This document shows, piece after piece, positions 27,815 to 37,673 of a stretch of DNA of 64,000 bases (positions are counted from its first letter, which is position 1; the number at the start of each line of letters is the position of its first letter). The notes under the pieces are model-generated. The model was not told where the DNA came from and searched no databases. It saw only the letters and a list, made by a program, of their open reading frames with translations. The stretch spans positions 248,001 through 312,000 of the forward strand of contig NZ_JAUFQO010000016.1 in the NCBI RefSeq assembly GCF_030409835.1, given 5' to 3'. The translations under genes and the position numbers were made by a program. The DNA is from Lutimonas halocynthiae. GTDB lineage: Bacteria > Bacteroidota > Bacteroidia > Flavobacteriales > Flavobacteriaceae.

Positions 27815-29662
27815 TTATTTCTTGGGACTATACCAAATAGGACTGGACCAGGCTCTTTCAACTAAGGTCTTCGGGACCGTTTTGGGAAATTTGACACCTT
27901 CTCTTATTTCATCATATAAATTCCAGCGGGCAGTGGGTAATTGCAATACTCTGGCATAATAAAACGCTTTTTGTGAGGCATCGAAATCGGGATCTGTCCA
28001 AACTGTCAAGAGTTGGGTACTGCCTTTGTCTCTATTAAAATCACCTGTTTTTAAATCTACAGTTACATTTAAGGGGCTAACGGTTCCATCAGCTTTGATC
28101 TCTCTACTGTCAGAAACGGCCACATTATAGATTTTTTCTTTCATTTCTCCACGATCCATCCATCCTTTTATGATCTGAATTCGATCCAGCCCCGGACCTA
28201 TAGGATCTTTGACTGCCCAAACTATAAATTGTGGATTTTTTCCAATAGCGTTGGTTAAGTTTCCACCCATTGGAACGCCTTTGGCATAGCCATCTTCAAC
28301 AAAGGTATTGTCACTATATGTAGTGTTAAAATCATAACCACCAAAAAGGCGCACTTTCATTCTGGGACCACTTGTGGCAAATGTTTCTTTATTGTATAAT
28401 CCATCCCAAATGGCCTCACGAGTGTTGGATTGTGCCCAAACACCTGTCAGCGCTCCGGGATTAATGTCGTAAGCCGTTGCCCAACCATCGATTGCTTGCT
28501 TGGTGCGATTTTCAGCAGTTTGATCTGCATAGCCGTGACTGCCAACAGCGTAATTATCTTCTTCTACATTACTTGGTGTTCCATTATGATTATCAGTGCC
28601 GCCAACAAATCCATATTTAAAAGGGTTTACACCCAATTCTTCTTCATATTTAAGACCTCTTTCCAAACCGTAACGAACATAATTCCTCTTTTCAAATTTC
28701 CGTCCACTATAATCTTGAATAGAATAGGCCATCTCAAAATCAGCAAATTCATCATTTGGCCAAAATAGAGGATGTACTTCAGAGTTTCCTTTAATCTGCA
28801 TCATTTCTATTAAGGGTTCCATTTTTTGACGCATATTGGCATATTTCTGACTTATCGGATTTCCTTCAATATCTGTTTCGGGAAACATCATGCCTTTACT
28901 TCCGTTTGAATTATGGGGGATGGCTAATAAGGTTGATCCTTGATCTATTTGCAGCTGCATCCAGGCCCAAAGCTTTTGAGGGTCCCTGCTGTCATTAGCA
29001 CTGAAGGGGATTTCAGGAAGAATGGTATCTCTAAAAATCACATTGCGATGCAAATTACCAGCGTCAGGAGCCGAAGTCCATTCGAAGGCATGAAGGGTTG
29101 TAAATTCGCCTGGTCTGTTGTATTTTTCTGTGGCGATAAAATTCTTACGCCAGCCTGACATGGTTGATGCTTGTCCCTGATAAAAATCCGGGTGCGAAGA
29201 CCCTCCCGTTCTGGCAGGTGTAATCACATATTTTACAAATAAGGCCATGGCATCTTCATAATTGTCGGCTTCGCGCATTTGCTTGGCTACGGGATCATCG
29301 TAACCAGGTGTACCTTCATTCATTAAGGTATAGGTTTCACCAAGATATTCGGCATGATCGGAAATCGCACAAAAATCCAAAGGTCGTTTTAATTTATGAG
29401 GGCTTCCATTGGCAATCACTTCTTCTCCAAGGGCAAAACGATACGCATCTTCCGGCGTCAGTCGATTACCTCCAATAAAAGCATCCATAGAAGAGCTCGT
29501 ATGTACATGAGTCTCTCCAAAATAGGCATTTTTAAGTGGGTTTATTTTGATTTCTGCTTGTTCCATGGTCTCAGAGGATTGAGGGAGTTCCTCTGTTTTG
29601 GGTGTTTTTTTACTACAGCCAACAAAAATGACCAAGAACAATATCAGGGGGAAAAGTTTCAT
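27815..29662 (-). CDS. DUF3604 lipoprotein, copy A (PHP-like metal motifs)
   Basis: From ATG 29662 the 615-residue protein starts with a lipoprotein signal with C16 (FVGC). The DUF3604 domain follows: THVHTSSSMDA (51-61) resembles the HxH pair of the PHP superfamily, DFCAISDHAEY contains a D-H pair (102-103), and further motifs are HAFEW, AIPHN, NSEVHP and GGTDNHNG. The protein ends in ERAWSSPIWYSP. These clusters look like a multi-metal hydrolase site; activity and substrate are unknown. An in-frame ATG at 29749 would displace the signal. It is the most divergent of the three copies and lies next to the parvulin and HupE genes. Confidence 0.82.
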   Translation of the reverse strand: MKLFPLILFLVIFVGCSKKTPKTEELPQSSETMEQAEIKINPLKNAYFGETHVHTSSSMDAFIGGNRLTPEDAYRFALGEEVIANGSPHKLKRPLDFCAISDHAEYLGETYTLMNEGTPGYDDPVAKQMREADNYEDAMALFVKYVITPARTGGSSHPDFYQGQASTMSGWRKNFIATEKYNRPGEFTTLHAFEWTSAPDAGNLHRNVIFRDTILPEIPFSANDSRDPQKLWAWMQLQIDQGSTLLAIPHNSNGSKGMMFPETDIEGNPISQKYANMRQKMEPLIEMMQIKGNSEVHPLFWPNDEFADFEMAYSIQDYSGRKFEKRNYVRYGLERGLKYEEELGVNPFKYGFVGGTDNHNGTPSNVEEDNYAVGSHGYADQTAENRTKQAIDGWATAYDINPGALTGVWAQSNTREAIWDGLYNKETFATSGPRMKVRLFGGYDFNTTYSDNTFVEDGYAKGVPMGGNLTNAIGKNPQFIVWAVKDPIGPGLDRIQIIKGWMDRGEMKEKIYNVAVSDSREIKADGTVSPLNVTVDLKTGDFNRDKGSTQLLTVWTDPDFDASQKAFYYARVLQLPTARWNLYDEIREGVKFPKTVPKTLVERAWSSPIWYSPKK

Positions 29663-29745
29663 CGTCTTATATAGAAACTTATTCTTATTTAGTCTAGTGA
29701 TTCGATAGAATACTAAAGTAAATAATTTTCTCACTAAAAAAGTTA

Positions 29746-30342
29746 TCATTTGTTAAGTTGTTGTTTATTTAATTTTTTCTTAATTCTAGAAAATGAAACA
29801 GCGGTAATACCCAGGTAGTTGGCCACATATTTATCATATGCGTCTTTCAGAAAATCAGGATTTTTTTCTAATAAATCGAGGTATCTTTCTTCAGAATTCA
29901 TGGTAATCATGCTATTCACTCGATAAGTCAATCTTAATATGGCTTCTTTCAAACTATTTAGATATAATTTTTGTACTCCCTTGTGTTCATCTGCAAGTTT
30001 TTCAAAAGATCCTATTGAAAACATTAAAACCATGGTCTTATCCATGCTCATAATTGTTAACTTTTGTGGTTGACTAGTGAATAAAGCTTCAGCATCCCCT
30101 ACAAATATGCCTTTAGATCGCAACAGGATATTCTTTTCCTGACCTTCATTGTCTATGACAAAACCTCTCACGCTACCTTTTAGGACAAGGAAGGCCTTTT
30201 TCAACATGTTACCACCATTTAGGATAATGGTCTTATTTTTATATGTCTTGAATTCAGAAATAGCCAAAAGGCTTTGTAATTCACAGTCTGACAAATCTGA
30301 AAAATAAGGCCTGATCGACGATGTCAATTCATTGATTTCCAT
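29746..30342 (-). CDS. Crp/Fnr-family transcriptional regulator
   Basis: From ATG 30342 the 198-residue protein has an N-terminal cyclic-nucleotide-binding-like beta barrel (about 15-115) with KTIILNGG and FLVLKGSVRGF, and a short C-terminal helix-turn-helix with VANYLGITAVSFSRIKKKL. The cNMP-phosphate cassette is not well conserved, as in many Bacteroidota members, so the effector is unknown. The in-frame ATG at 30381 is rejected because it lies in the loop of the upstream terminator hairpin. It sits between DUF3604 copies A and B, and I infer that it regulates that region. Confidence 0.85.
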   Translation of the reverse strand: MEINELTSSIRPYFSDLSDCELQSLLAISEFKTYKNKTIILNGGNMLKKAFLVLKGSVRGFVIDNEGQEKNILLRSKGIFVGDAEALFTSQPQKLTIMSMDKTMVLMFSIGSFEKLADEHKGVQKLYLNSLKEAILRLTYRVNSMITMNSEERYLDLLEKNPDFLKDAYDKYVANYLGITAVSFSRIKKKLNKQQLNK

Positions 30343-30365
30343 GTAATCGTATTTGGTTCTAAAAT

Positions 30366-30397
30366 AAAAAAAAGATCCCATGTTCTGAGATCTTTTT
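30366..30397 (-). terminator. Rho-independent terminator between DUF3604 copy B and the Crp-like gene
   Basis: The 9-bp stem (AAAAAGATC / GATCTTTTT, 30369-30377 and 30389-30397) is followed on the minus strand by about eight T residues. It would end the C-B transcript before the Crp-like gene. Confidence 0.8.
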
Positions 30398-30419
30398 AGA
30401 GATAAAAAAAATTATAGTG

Positions 30420-32333
30420 TTAAGGCGTGTACCAAATTGGTGATGTATAGGCTCTTTCAGTAGTTGTCATCGGAGATTCCTTTGGCATTTCAACCCCAAA
30501 CCTTTTTGCATCATAGGCTGTCCATCGAGGAGTAGGAATTTCAATAACCCTGGCATAATAAAAAGCTTTTAGTTTTGGATCAAAATCAGGATCCTTCCAA
30601 ACAGAAAGAAGTTCTGCCCTTCCGATAGAATTTGACCAGGTTGCATTCTTTACATCTACAGTATTACCAACGTCTGGAAGCATTCCATCCTTGCCAGCTT
30701 TTCTCTGATCCATATCACTCCATACCACATTATATACTTTTTCATGGGTTTTACCCGACTTGTCTAACCATCCTTTAACAATCTGAATCCGATCTAAGTT
30801 TCCACCATATGGATCTTTTAATGCCCCAACTAAGAAGCTTGGAGATTTTCCTTTAGGAGCTGTATACATATCCCCGCCCATAGGAACACCCTTTGAATAC
30901 CCGATTTCAGCAGGTAATCTATTGAGGGCATCCTCTTTTGTAAAATTCCATCCACCAAAAAAGCGAACAAGGATCCGAGGACCAGTAGTGGCATAAACTT
31001 CTTTTCTGGCCATGGCATCGAATAGCGCTTCCCTTGTATTTTCTGTAGCCCAAACACCAGCATAGCCAGAGGCTACCAATTCCCAATCCATTACTTTATT
31101 TCCTTCGAATTCAGCTACAATCCCAGTTGCTCTATGGCCACTTGGCTCATTTCCAGAATGTTTTCCAAAGAAATTGTCTTCTTCAGCCGTTGCAAGACTC
31201 GTGTGTGAATCAGTAGATCCTACAACTCCAAATTTATATGGATTGACACCTAAGCTCTCTTCCATTTTTAATCCGTTCTTTAAGGCTTCCCTGGCATATT
31301 CATATTGCAGCATGTCATCGGTCTTAGCCACACTTAAGTTAAGATTACCTTTTTCCCAGTTTTCATAATCTGCAAATTCATCATTTGGAGAAAGTAATGG
31401 ATGTGTCTCACCATCTCCTTTAATTTGCGTGATTTCATATAATGGCTCCCACTTTATTCTCTGTTTGGCATAATTACCATCTAAGGCCTTGCCGGTGGCC
31501 GGGTTCACTTCAACAGGAAACATGATGCCATTACTTAAGTTTCCGTTATGGGCTAAAGCAAGAACATCTCCACCTGTTTTTTCTTCATAGCGTTCCATCC
31601 ATTTCCATAGATCTTCAGGATTAAAACTTTCACTTGTGGTATAAGGAAGCATTTGTTTGGCTATATCTCCATTGTTACGATAGAGTACATTTCTGTGTAA
31701 ATTATTTCCGTTTTCTGTAGAGGTCCATTCATAGCCTATAATTGATGTAAAGGTTCCTGGATCATTATATTTTTCAGCTGTTTTGATATATCGTTCCCAC
31801 ACCGATTGACTAAAATCTTCGTCTAAAAGAATAGGAGGGATCTTACCTAAGGCAAAGCTATTGATGATATCCATTGTAGCTAATAATGCCGTTTTACCTC
31901 CCTCATTTACGCGATTGTGCCAATCTTTTACAACTGGGTCTTTCATCAAATTAGGATTACCTTTTATGATTTCATTCATGGCACCCATTCCATCTGAATG
32001 GTCAGCTACAACAAGCCAGTCAAGAGGCCTTGATAGTTTAATCTTTTCACCATGTGTTGCTGTTATTTCTTCTCCACGAGCTAGTTTATAAGCTTCTTCA
32101 GGCCCCAGGACAGTCCCAAAGGCTCTGGCATCCAATGAATTACTTGTGTGTAAATGCGTGTCGCCCCAATACACCTGTGTGGGGAAATGCCTTCCTGCAT
32201 AAGGCGAATACCCTTTCTTTTTATGGATATTTTCACCTTCTTTCATGTCCATTTTCATTTCGCCTACTTGTTGACCAAAAGTAAAGAAAGGAATGATCAA
32301 AAGGATCAAAAATATAGATTCAAGATTTTTCAT
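30420..32333 (-). CDS. DUF3604 secreted protein, copy B (PHP-like metal motifs)
   Basis: The 637-residue protein has a Sec signal peptide ending near FTFGQQ and no lipobox. The DUF3604 domain has GDTHLHTSNSLDA (H60, H62), LVVADHSDGMG, ALAHNGNLSNG, IKGDGETHPLLSPNDEF and GSTDSHTSLA, and ends ERAYTSPIWYTP. A PHP-like metal site is inferred from these His/Asp clusters. It is clearly a paralogue of copy C, sharing many blocks such as ETHPxLSPNDEFADYENW. It lies 31 bases downstream of copy C on the same strand, so they are likely cotranscribed. Confidence 0.83.
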   Translation of the reverse strand: MKNLESIFLILLIIPFFTFGQQVGEMKMDMKEGENIHKKKGYSPYAGRHFPTQVYWGDTHLHTSNSLDARAFGTVLGPEEAYKLARGEEITATHGEKIKLSRPLDWLVVADHSDGMGAMNEIIKGNPNLMKDPVVKDWHNRVNEGGKTALLATMDIINSFALGKIPPILLDEDFSQSVWERYIKTAEKYNDPGTFTSIIGYEWTSTENGNNLHRNVLYRNNGDIAKQMLPYTTSESFNPEDLWKWMERYEEKTGGDVLALAHNGNLSNGIMFPVEVNPATGKALDGNYAKQRIKWEPLYEITQIKGDGETHPLLSPNDEFADYENWEKGNLNLSVAKTDDMLQYEYAREALKNGLKMEESLGVNPYKFGVVGSTDSHTSLATAEEDNFFGKHSGNEPSGHRATGIVAEFEGNKVMDWELVASGYAGVWATENTREALFDAMARKEVYATTGPRILVRFFGGWNFTKEDALNRLPAEIGYSKGVPMGGDMYTAPKGKSPSFLVGALKDPYGGNLDRIQIVKGWLDKSGKTHEKVYNVVWSDMDQRKAGKDGMLPDVGNTVDVKNATWSNSIGRAELLSVWKDPDFDPKLKAFYYARVIEIPTPRWTAYDAKRFGVEMPKESPMTTTERAYTSPIWYTP

Positions 32334-32364
32334 AATTTACTTAAATTAAGATTAAGAGTTTGTT

Positions 32365-34233
32365 CTAATATGTAGGTGAATACCAAATTGGAGAAGTATA
32401 GGCACGCTCAGTAGAAAAAAGAGGAACTTCATCTGAGAGCTCTGCACCAAAATTCAATTTGTCATATAGGGTCCATCTGGGAGTTGGGATTTCAATAACT
32501 CGAACATAGTAAAAAGCTTCCAGGGCCGGGTCGAATGACGGATCTGTCCATACTTTTTTCAATTCAGTTGCTCCAATGGAATTATCCCAGGATCCGTTTT
32601 CAAAATTTATGGAGTTTCCAACAGATGGAACTTTACCATCTTTGCCTGCTTTTCTTTCACCGCTCCACACCACATCATATACTTTTTCTGCCAGGCTTCC
32701 ATCCTCATTTCGCCAGCCTTTTACAATCTGGATTCTGTCAAGACTTCCTTGATCCGGGTCCATTAGGGCGTAGACCATAAATGTAGGAGGTTTACCCTCT
32801 CCTTTTGACAGATCACCTCCCATAGGTACTCCTTTTTCATAACCCAGTTTAACCATCCCATTTGAAAGGTCTTCATCAGAGTAATCCCAGCCACCAAAAA
32901 ATCTCACTTTCATTCTTGACCCTGTAGTTGCATAGGTTTCCTTTCGCATCATCGCATCCCATAAAGAGGCCCTGGTGTTTTCATGTGCCCAAACGGCTGC
33001 ATATCCTGAGGCAATAGTTTCCCAGGTTGCTACTGTTCCTTTTTCAGAATGAATAAAAGGGTGATTCCATCTGTCTTTTCCGGGTTCAACATTCGATGCT
33101 TTTCCAAAGAAATTATCATCATCTGCAGTAGCAAGTGAAGTATGAGAATCCGTACTGCCTATTAATCCAAACTTATATGGGTTGGTTCCAAGTTCATATT
33201 TGTATTTTAAACCGAGTTTGAGCGCTGAACGAGTGTATTCGTATTGTAACATGTCATTTGTCTTTGCCTCACTCATGTCAAGATTTCCCTTATCCCAGTT
33301 TTCATAATCAGCAAATTCATCATTAGGTGAAAGGAATGGGTGCGTTTCTCCATCTCCTTTTATTTGAGTTGCTTCGTACAAAGGTTCCCATCGAGCTCGC
33401 CTATCAACATAATTTTTATCATAGACCTCGCCAGAAACAGTTGTTTCGGCAAACATCATTCCATTACTTAAATTACCATTATGAGGAATAGCCAAAACCT
33501 TTCCTCCTGTGTTCTTCTCATAACCTTCCAGATTATCCCACAATCTTTCGGGATCAGAACTATCTTCATTGGTAAATGGTAATTGTTTAATTGCCACATC
33601 TCCGTCGTCACGATAAATAACTACTCTATGTAAGTTATTTCCTTTTATAAGTGATGTCCATTCATAGCCAATAAAGGCAGTGAATTTTCCTGGATCGTTA
33701 TATTTTTCGGCAGCATCCACTACATTTTTCCAAACAGGAGTCATCATGCTTACATCGTTTGTTTTAAAAGGCATTTTTCCTTGTGAAAAAGTTTTAATGA
33801 TATCTATGGCAGCTTCCCCGCCATTTCCTTCATCAATCATTTTCTTCCATTTCACGGATTCTTCGTATTGCATCACATGATCTTTTCCGTCCATAAGGTC
33901 CGGGAAGAATCCCATTCCGTCAGAGTGATCTGCAACAACCAGAAAATCAAGAGGTTTTAATAATTTAGTTTTAATTCCAGTTGAGGATGTAACTTGGTCG
34001 CCTCTGGCAAACTGATAAGCCTCGTCCATTCCTATTCGATTACCAAAAGCTCCGGCATCCATTGAGAGGTCTGTGTGAAGATGGGTGTCTCCAAAATAGA
34101 CCTCAGTAGGATATTTATCGTTAGCTTTCGTTTCGTTAATCGATTCTTGATCAAATTCAGGAATATCCTTTTTTTGTTCTATTTCACAAGAGAAAAGAAG
34201 TAATAAACTAAAAATAAACAGGAGATTTTTCAT
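32365..34233 (-). CDS. DUF3604 lipoprotein, copy C (PHP-like metal motifs)
   Basis: From ATG 34233 the 622-residue protein has a lipoprotein signal with C16 (LLFSCEIEQ). The motif series matches copy B: YFGDTHLHTDLSMDA (H51, H53), FLVVADHSDGMG, AIPHNGNLSNGMM, KGDGETHPFLSPNDEF and GSTDSHTSLA, and ends ERAYTSPIWYSP. The longer in-frame start at 34260 would put nine residues before the signal. It is first in the cluster. Its upstream region (34261-34435) contains no clear -33/-7 pair. The enzymatic role is unknown. Confidence 0.83.
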   Translation of the reverse strand: MKNLLFIFSLLLLFSCEIEQKKDIPEFDQESINETKANDKYPTEVYFGDTHLHTDLSMDAGAFGNRIGMDEAYQFARGDQVTSSTGIKTKLLKPLDFLVVADHSDGMGFFPDLMDGKDHVMQYEESVKWKKMIDEGNGGEAAIDIIKTFSQGKMPFKTNDVSMMTPVWKNVVDAAEKYNDPGKFTAFIGYEWTSLIKGNNLHRVVIYRDDGDVAIKQLPFTNEDSSDPERLWDNLEGYEKNTGGKVLAIPHNGNLSNGMMFAETTVSGEVYDKNYVDRRARWEPLYEATQIKGDGETHPFLSPNDEFADYENWDKGNLDMSEAKTNDMLQYEYTRSALKLGLKYKYELGTNPYKFGLIGSTDSHTSLATADDDNFFGKASNVEPGKDRWNHPFIHSEKGTVATWETIASGYAAVWAHENTRASLWDAMMRKETYATTGSRMKVRFFGGWDYSDEDLSNGMVKLGYEKGVPMGGDLSKGEGKPPTFMVYALMDPDQGSLDRIQIVKGWRNEDGSLAEKVYDVVWSGERKAGKDGKVPSVGNSINFENGSWDNSIGATELKKVWTDPSFDPALEAFYYVRVIEIPTPRWTLYDKLNFGAELSDEVPLFSTERAYTSPIWYSPTY

Positions 34234-34435
34234 GACATAATGGGTTAGGGGTCTAATCACTTTAAATTTAAGAAAAAATATTAAGAAAAGAAGGTTAGAA
34301 TGAATTCCTTTTAAATAGTATATGAATCGGGTTTCTTCTTATTTCATCTGATAATTTAAGTTTTCTCATGCAATGAATAAGTAAATAAAAGAGGGGATTT
34401 ATGCTTACTTTTGATGCTCCCTGAAATTGTAAATT

Positions 34436-35032
34436 ATGAAACTCGTATTTGCTACCAATAATAAACATAAATTAGAAGAAGTTAAAAATCTTTTAGGAGA
34501 TTCATTTAATCTCATGACGCTAAATGAAATTGGTTGTCATGAGGATATCGAAGAAACGGCAACAACATTAGAGGGAAATGCTAAAATTAAATCAGATCAT
34601 GTAAAGCTGCATTATGGTTATGACTGTTTTGCAGATGATACTGGTTTAGAAGTGGAAGCATTAAATGGGGAACCAGGCGTTTATTCGGCCCGTTATGCAG
34701 GTGAGAACGCTACTTTTGATGATAACGTTCAAAAAATGCTCAAAGCCATGTCTGGATTTAAAAATAGAAAAGCAAGGTTTAGGACAGTCATCTCCTTAAT
34801 TCTAAATGGAGAACAATTATTTTTTGAGGGAATTTGTGATGGTCATATAGAAGCATCATGTTCAGGAGAAAAGGGATTTGGATATGACCCTATATTTAAA
34901 CCTCTAGGCTTTGACAAAACTTTTGCAGAAATGGATATAGAAACAAAAGGGCGTATTTCTCATCGTGGTTTAGCGGTTCAAAAACTGGTAGCGTATCTTA
35001 CAAAACAAGTTCAAACCTCAAGATTAAAATAA
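34436..35032 (+). CDS. rdgB: dITP/XTP pyrophosphatase RdgB
   Basis: RdgB hydrolyses non-canonical purine nucleotides (dITP, XTP) to monophosphates and keeps them out of DNA. The 198-residue Ham1-family protein shows the N-terminal [35 protein letters not shown] (the metal and substrate loop, about 67-91) and GFGYDPIF. A -7 box TACTTTTG lies at 34406-34413, 22 bases before the ATG. The gene ends in a nine-base overlap with the convergent parC gene. Confidence 0.95.
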   Translation: MKLVFATNNKHKLEEVKNLLGDSFNLMTLNEIGCHEDIEETATTLEGNAKIKSDHVKLHYGYDCFADDTGLEVEALNGEPGVYSARYAGENATFDDNVQKMLKAMSGFKNRKARFRTVISLILNGEQLFFEGICDGHIEASCSGEKGFGYDPIFKPLGFDKTFAEMDIETKGRISHRGLAVQKLVAYLTKQVQTSRLK

Positions 35033-37645
35033 GGTAATTTGACCTTCATCTTCCTCTTCATTATCATCTGAATCAGTATCTGATTCTTCTTTTTTATTTA
35101 CATCCGGGGCCTTAATAATTTCCTCCTCGACCAACTCAACTTCTTCAAGGACAGGTTCATCATAAGCTAAAGGCTCAAGTAAATTTATGTCTTTTATTTT
35201 CTCTGTAGTTAGTTGGTTTCCAAGTGCTTTAATCCCTTTTACTGCAATAAATTCTTCAAAGTTTATAATTTCGTTTTCAAGACTTCTTTTAGAATAAATG
35301 ACTTCTGCCATCGGTCTGTAGTCCATGGCAACAATCATCAATTTTGATGAGGGATGTTCCGTAATAAATTTTTCTTCCCGATCCGGATGCTCTATCATAA
35401 ATCTTTTGACATAATAGCGTTCTCTTTCACCATCATAATAAACCACTGAAATGGGTTTATTAGGTTTCCATTTTTCCAAGACGATCATGTCAGAATCAAA
35501 ATGGGTATTCAGGTTTGGAATGATTGTTTTTAAATCGCCTTTTTGGTTGATGATGAGCAAGCGGTCATCCGCCGTAAATTCACCAATCAAATCACCTCGG
35601 TCATCTACATTAAGGCGTTGAACCGTTTCATCAAACCATATTTTTCTTGGTTTTAAGGTAGAAACCCCTTTTTCTTTTAATTCAATTTTTCGAATGGGGT
35701 ATTTTGAAACCATATTTCCTTTACTGCCCCTTCCTTTAATACTCAGATCAGCGAGGTCAATATCCCATTTCAACTTTTTAATAAGCCCAACAGGTCTAAG
35801 GTTTATAGTTACCACTTCAGCCTCTCCATTTGGATTCGCTGTAAAGTAAAGTAGCTTAGAACCTTTTGCACCTGTCGTTAGATCATATTCTTTATCTCTG
35901 GTGATTGATGTTACTGAAAAACGTTTCATAAAAGAAACACCTGTTTTACCATCCTTGTAAATCAAGTTATAAATAGTTCTTTTATCATTCTTCTTGAAAA
36001 CAGCAGCATGAATGATGTTTTTACCTACAAATGTTTTGCTATCCACCTTAGTGACAAGCATTTTGCCATCATTTCTAAAAACGATAACATCATCTATATC
36101 AGCACAATCTGCAACAAATTCATCCTTTTTTAAGCTTGTACCAATAAACCCTTCGGCGCGATTCATGTATAGTTTCGAATTACGCATGACTACTTTTGTC
36201 GCAACGATGTCTTCAAAAATTCTGATATCAGTTTTTCTTTCTCTTCCTTTACCAAATTTTTCTTTGAGATCTTTAAAATAGTTAATTGCGTAATCAATAA
36301 TATTTGCCAAATTATTCTTTACAGCCGCGATTTTTTCTTCAAGACCTTCAATAAACTGCTTGGCCTTATCAATATCAAATTTGGATATTTTCTTAATTCG
36401 AATTTCAGTCAGTCTCACGATGTCATCCTCTGTGACAGCCCTTTTCAGATGCTTAATATGTGGCTTTAAGCCCTTGTCTATTGCTTTGATAACGCCTTCC
36501 CACGTTTCTTCTTCTTCAATATCACGATAGATTCTATTTTCTATAAATATTCTTTCCAATGAAGAGAAATGCCATTGCTCTTCTAATTCGGCCAATTGGA
36601 TTTCTAATTCTTTGGTCAGCAGGTCAACCGTATGATGCGTTGAATGTTTAAGAGCATCTCTTACTCCGATAAAGATAGGCTTGTTATCTTCTATAATGCA
36701 GCATAGAGGAGATATGGAGACTTCACAATTCGTGAAAGCATAGAGCGCATCAATAGTTTTATCAGGTGAAACACCACCAGGAAGTTGAATCAAAATTTCT
36801 ACATCTCTCGCTGTATTATCTTCAATTTTTTTGATTTTTATTTTTCCCTTCTCATTGGCCTTAAGAATTGATTCAATTAAAGAAGAGGTGTTGGTTGCAT
36901 AAGGAATTTCAGTAATGACAAGCGAAGTTTTATCTTTTTGAGATATCTTTGCCCTAACGCGCACTTTACCGCCACGTTTGCCTTCATTATAATTACTTAC
37001 ATCAGCAATCCCACCAGTAAGAAAGTCTGGGAAAATAGAAAAGCTTTGACCTTTTAGAATTTTAATGGAGGCCTGAATTAATTCATTAAAGTTATGCGGT
37101 AAGATCTTAGTAGAAAGACCAACAGCGATCCCTTCAGCGCCTTGTGCCAGTAGCATTGGAAATTTTACCGGTAAATCTATAGGCTCTTTACGTCTACCAT
37201 CATAGGAGGCTTGCCATTTTGTAGTTTTCGGATTAAAAACCACTGTAAGTGCAAATTTTGACAATCTGGCTTCGATATACCTCGAAGCGGCAGCGCGATC
37301 ACCGGTGAAAATGTTACCCCAGTTACCCTGCATGTCGATCAAAAGTTCTTTTTGGCCTAGCTGAACCATTGCATCAGCAATACTAGCATCCCCGTGAGGA
37401 TGGTATTGCATGGTATGTCCAACAAGGTTTGCTACTTTGTTATAACGACCATCATCAAGATCTTTCATAGACTGCATGATCCTTCTTTGAACAGGCTTGA
37501 ATCCATCGTTAATACCCGGAACGGCCCTCTCCAGAATTACATAAGAAGCATAATCAAGAAACCAGTCTTCATACATACCACCAATCTTGGTGATTGTTTC
37601 TTCGTTTTGATCGTTATTTTCTTCTATCTCTTCGTATTCAGCCAT
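35024..37645 (-). CDS. parC: DNA topoisomerase IV subunit A
   Basis: ParC is the DNA-breaking subunit of topoisomerase IV, which decatenates daughter chromosomes. The 873 residues have the catalytic Tyr123 in [11 protein letters not shown], and S88 and D91 in [12 protein letters not shown] at the quinolone-determining positions. A beta-pinwheel C-terminal domain is followed by an acidic tail ([16 protein letters not shown]). Linkage with parE directly upstream, separated by 28 bases, distinguishes it from gyrA. The unrelated rdgB gene overlaps its 3' end. Confidence 0.94.
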   Translation of the reverse strand: MAEYEEIEENNDQNEETITKIGGMYEDWFLDYASYVILERAVPGINDGFKPVQRRIMQSMKDLDDGRYNKVANLVGHTMQYHPHGDASIADAMVQLGQKELLIDMQGNWGNIFTGDRAAASRYIEARLSKFALTVVFNPKTTKWQASYDGRRKEPIDLPVKFPMLLAQGAEGIAVGLSTKILPHNFNELIQASIKILKGQSFSIFPDFLTGGIADVSNYNEGKRGGKVRVRAKISQKDKTSLVITEIPYATNTSSLIESILKANEKGKIKIKKIEDNTARDVEILIQLPGGVSPDKTIDALYAFTNCEVSISPLCCIIEDNKPIFIGVRDALKHSTHHTVDLLTKELEIQLAELEEQWHFSSLERIFIENRIYRDIEEEETWEGVIKAIDKGLKPHIKHLKRAVTEDDIVRLTEIRIKKISKFDIDKAKQFIEGLEEKIAAVKNNLANIIDYAINYFKDLKEKFGKGRERKTDIRIFEDIVATKVVMRNSKLYMNRAEGFIGTSLKKDEFVADCADIDDVIVFRNDGKMLVTKVDSKTFVGKNIIHAAVFKKNDKRTIYNLIYKDGKTGVSFMKRFSVTSITRDKEYDLTTGAKGSKLLYFTANPNGEAEVVTINLRPVGLIKKLKWDIDLADLSIKGRGSKGNMVSKYPIRKIELKEKGVSTLKPRKIWFDETVQRLNVDDRGDLIGEFTADDRLLIINQKGDLKTIIPNLNTHFDSDMIVLEKWKPNKPISVVYYDGERERYYVKRFMIEHPDREEKFITEHPSSKLMIVAMDYRPMAEVIYSKRSLENEIINFEEFIAVKGIKALGNQLTTEKIKDINLLEPLAYDEPVLEEVELVEEEIIKAPDVNKKEESDTDSDDNEEEDEGQITLF

Positions 37646-37673
37646 TGGATGCTTAAACTAACAATGATTTGAT

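Noticed and set aside
28430-28768. 112-codon plus-strand frame
   Set aside because: It lies antisense inside DUF3604 copy A, an intact gene with all motifs.
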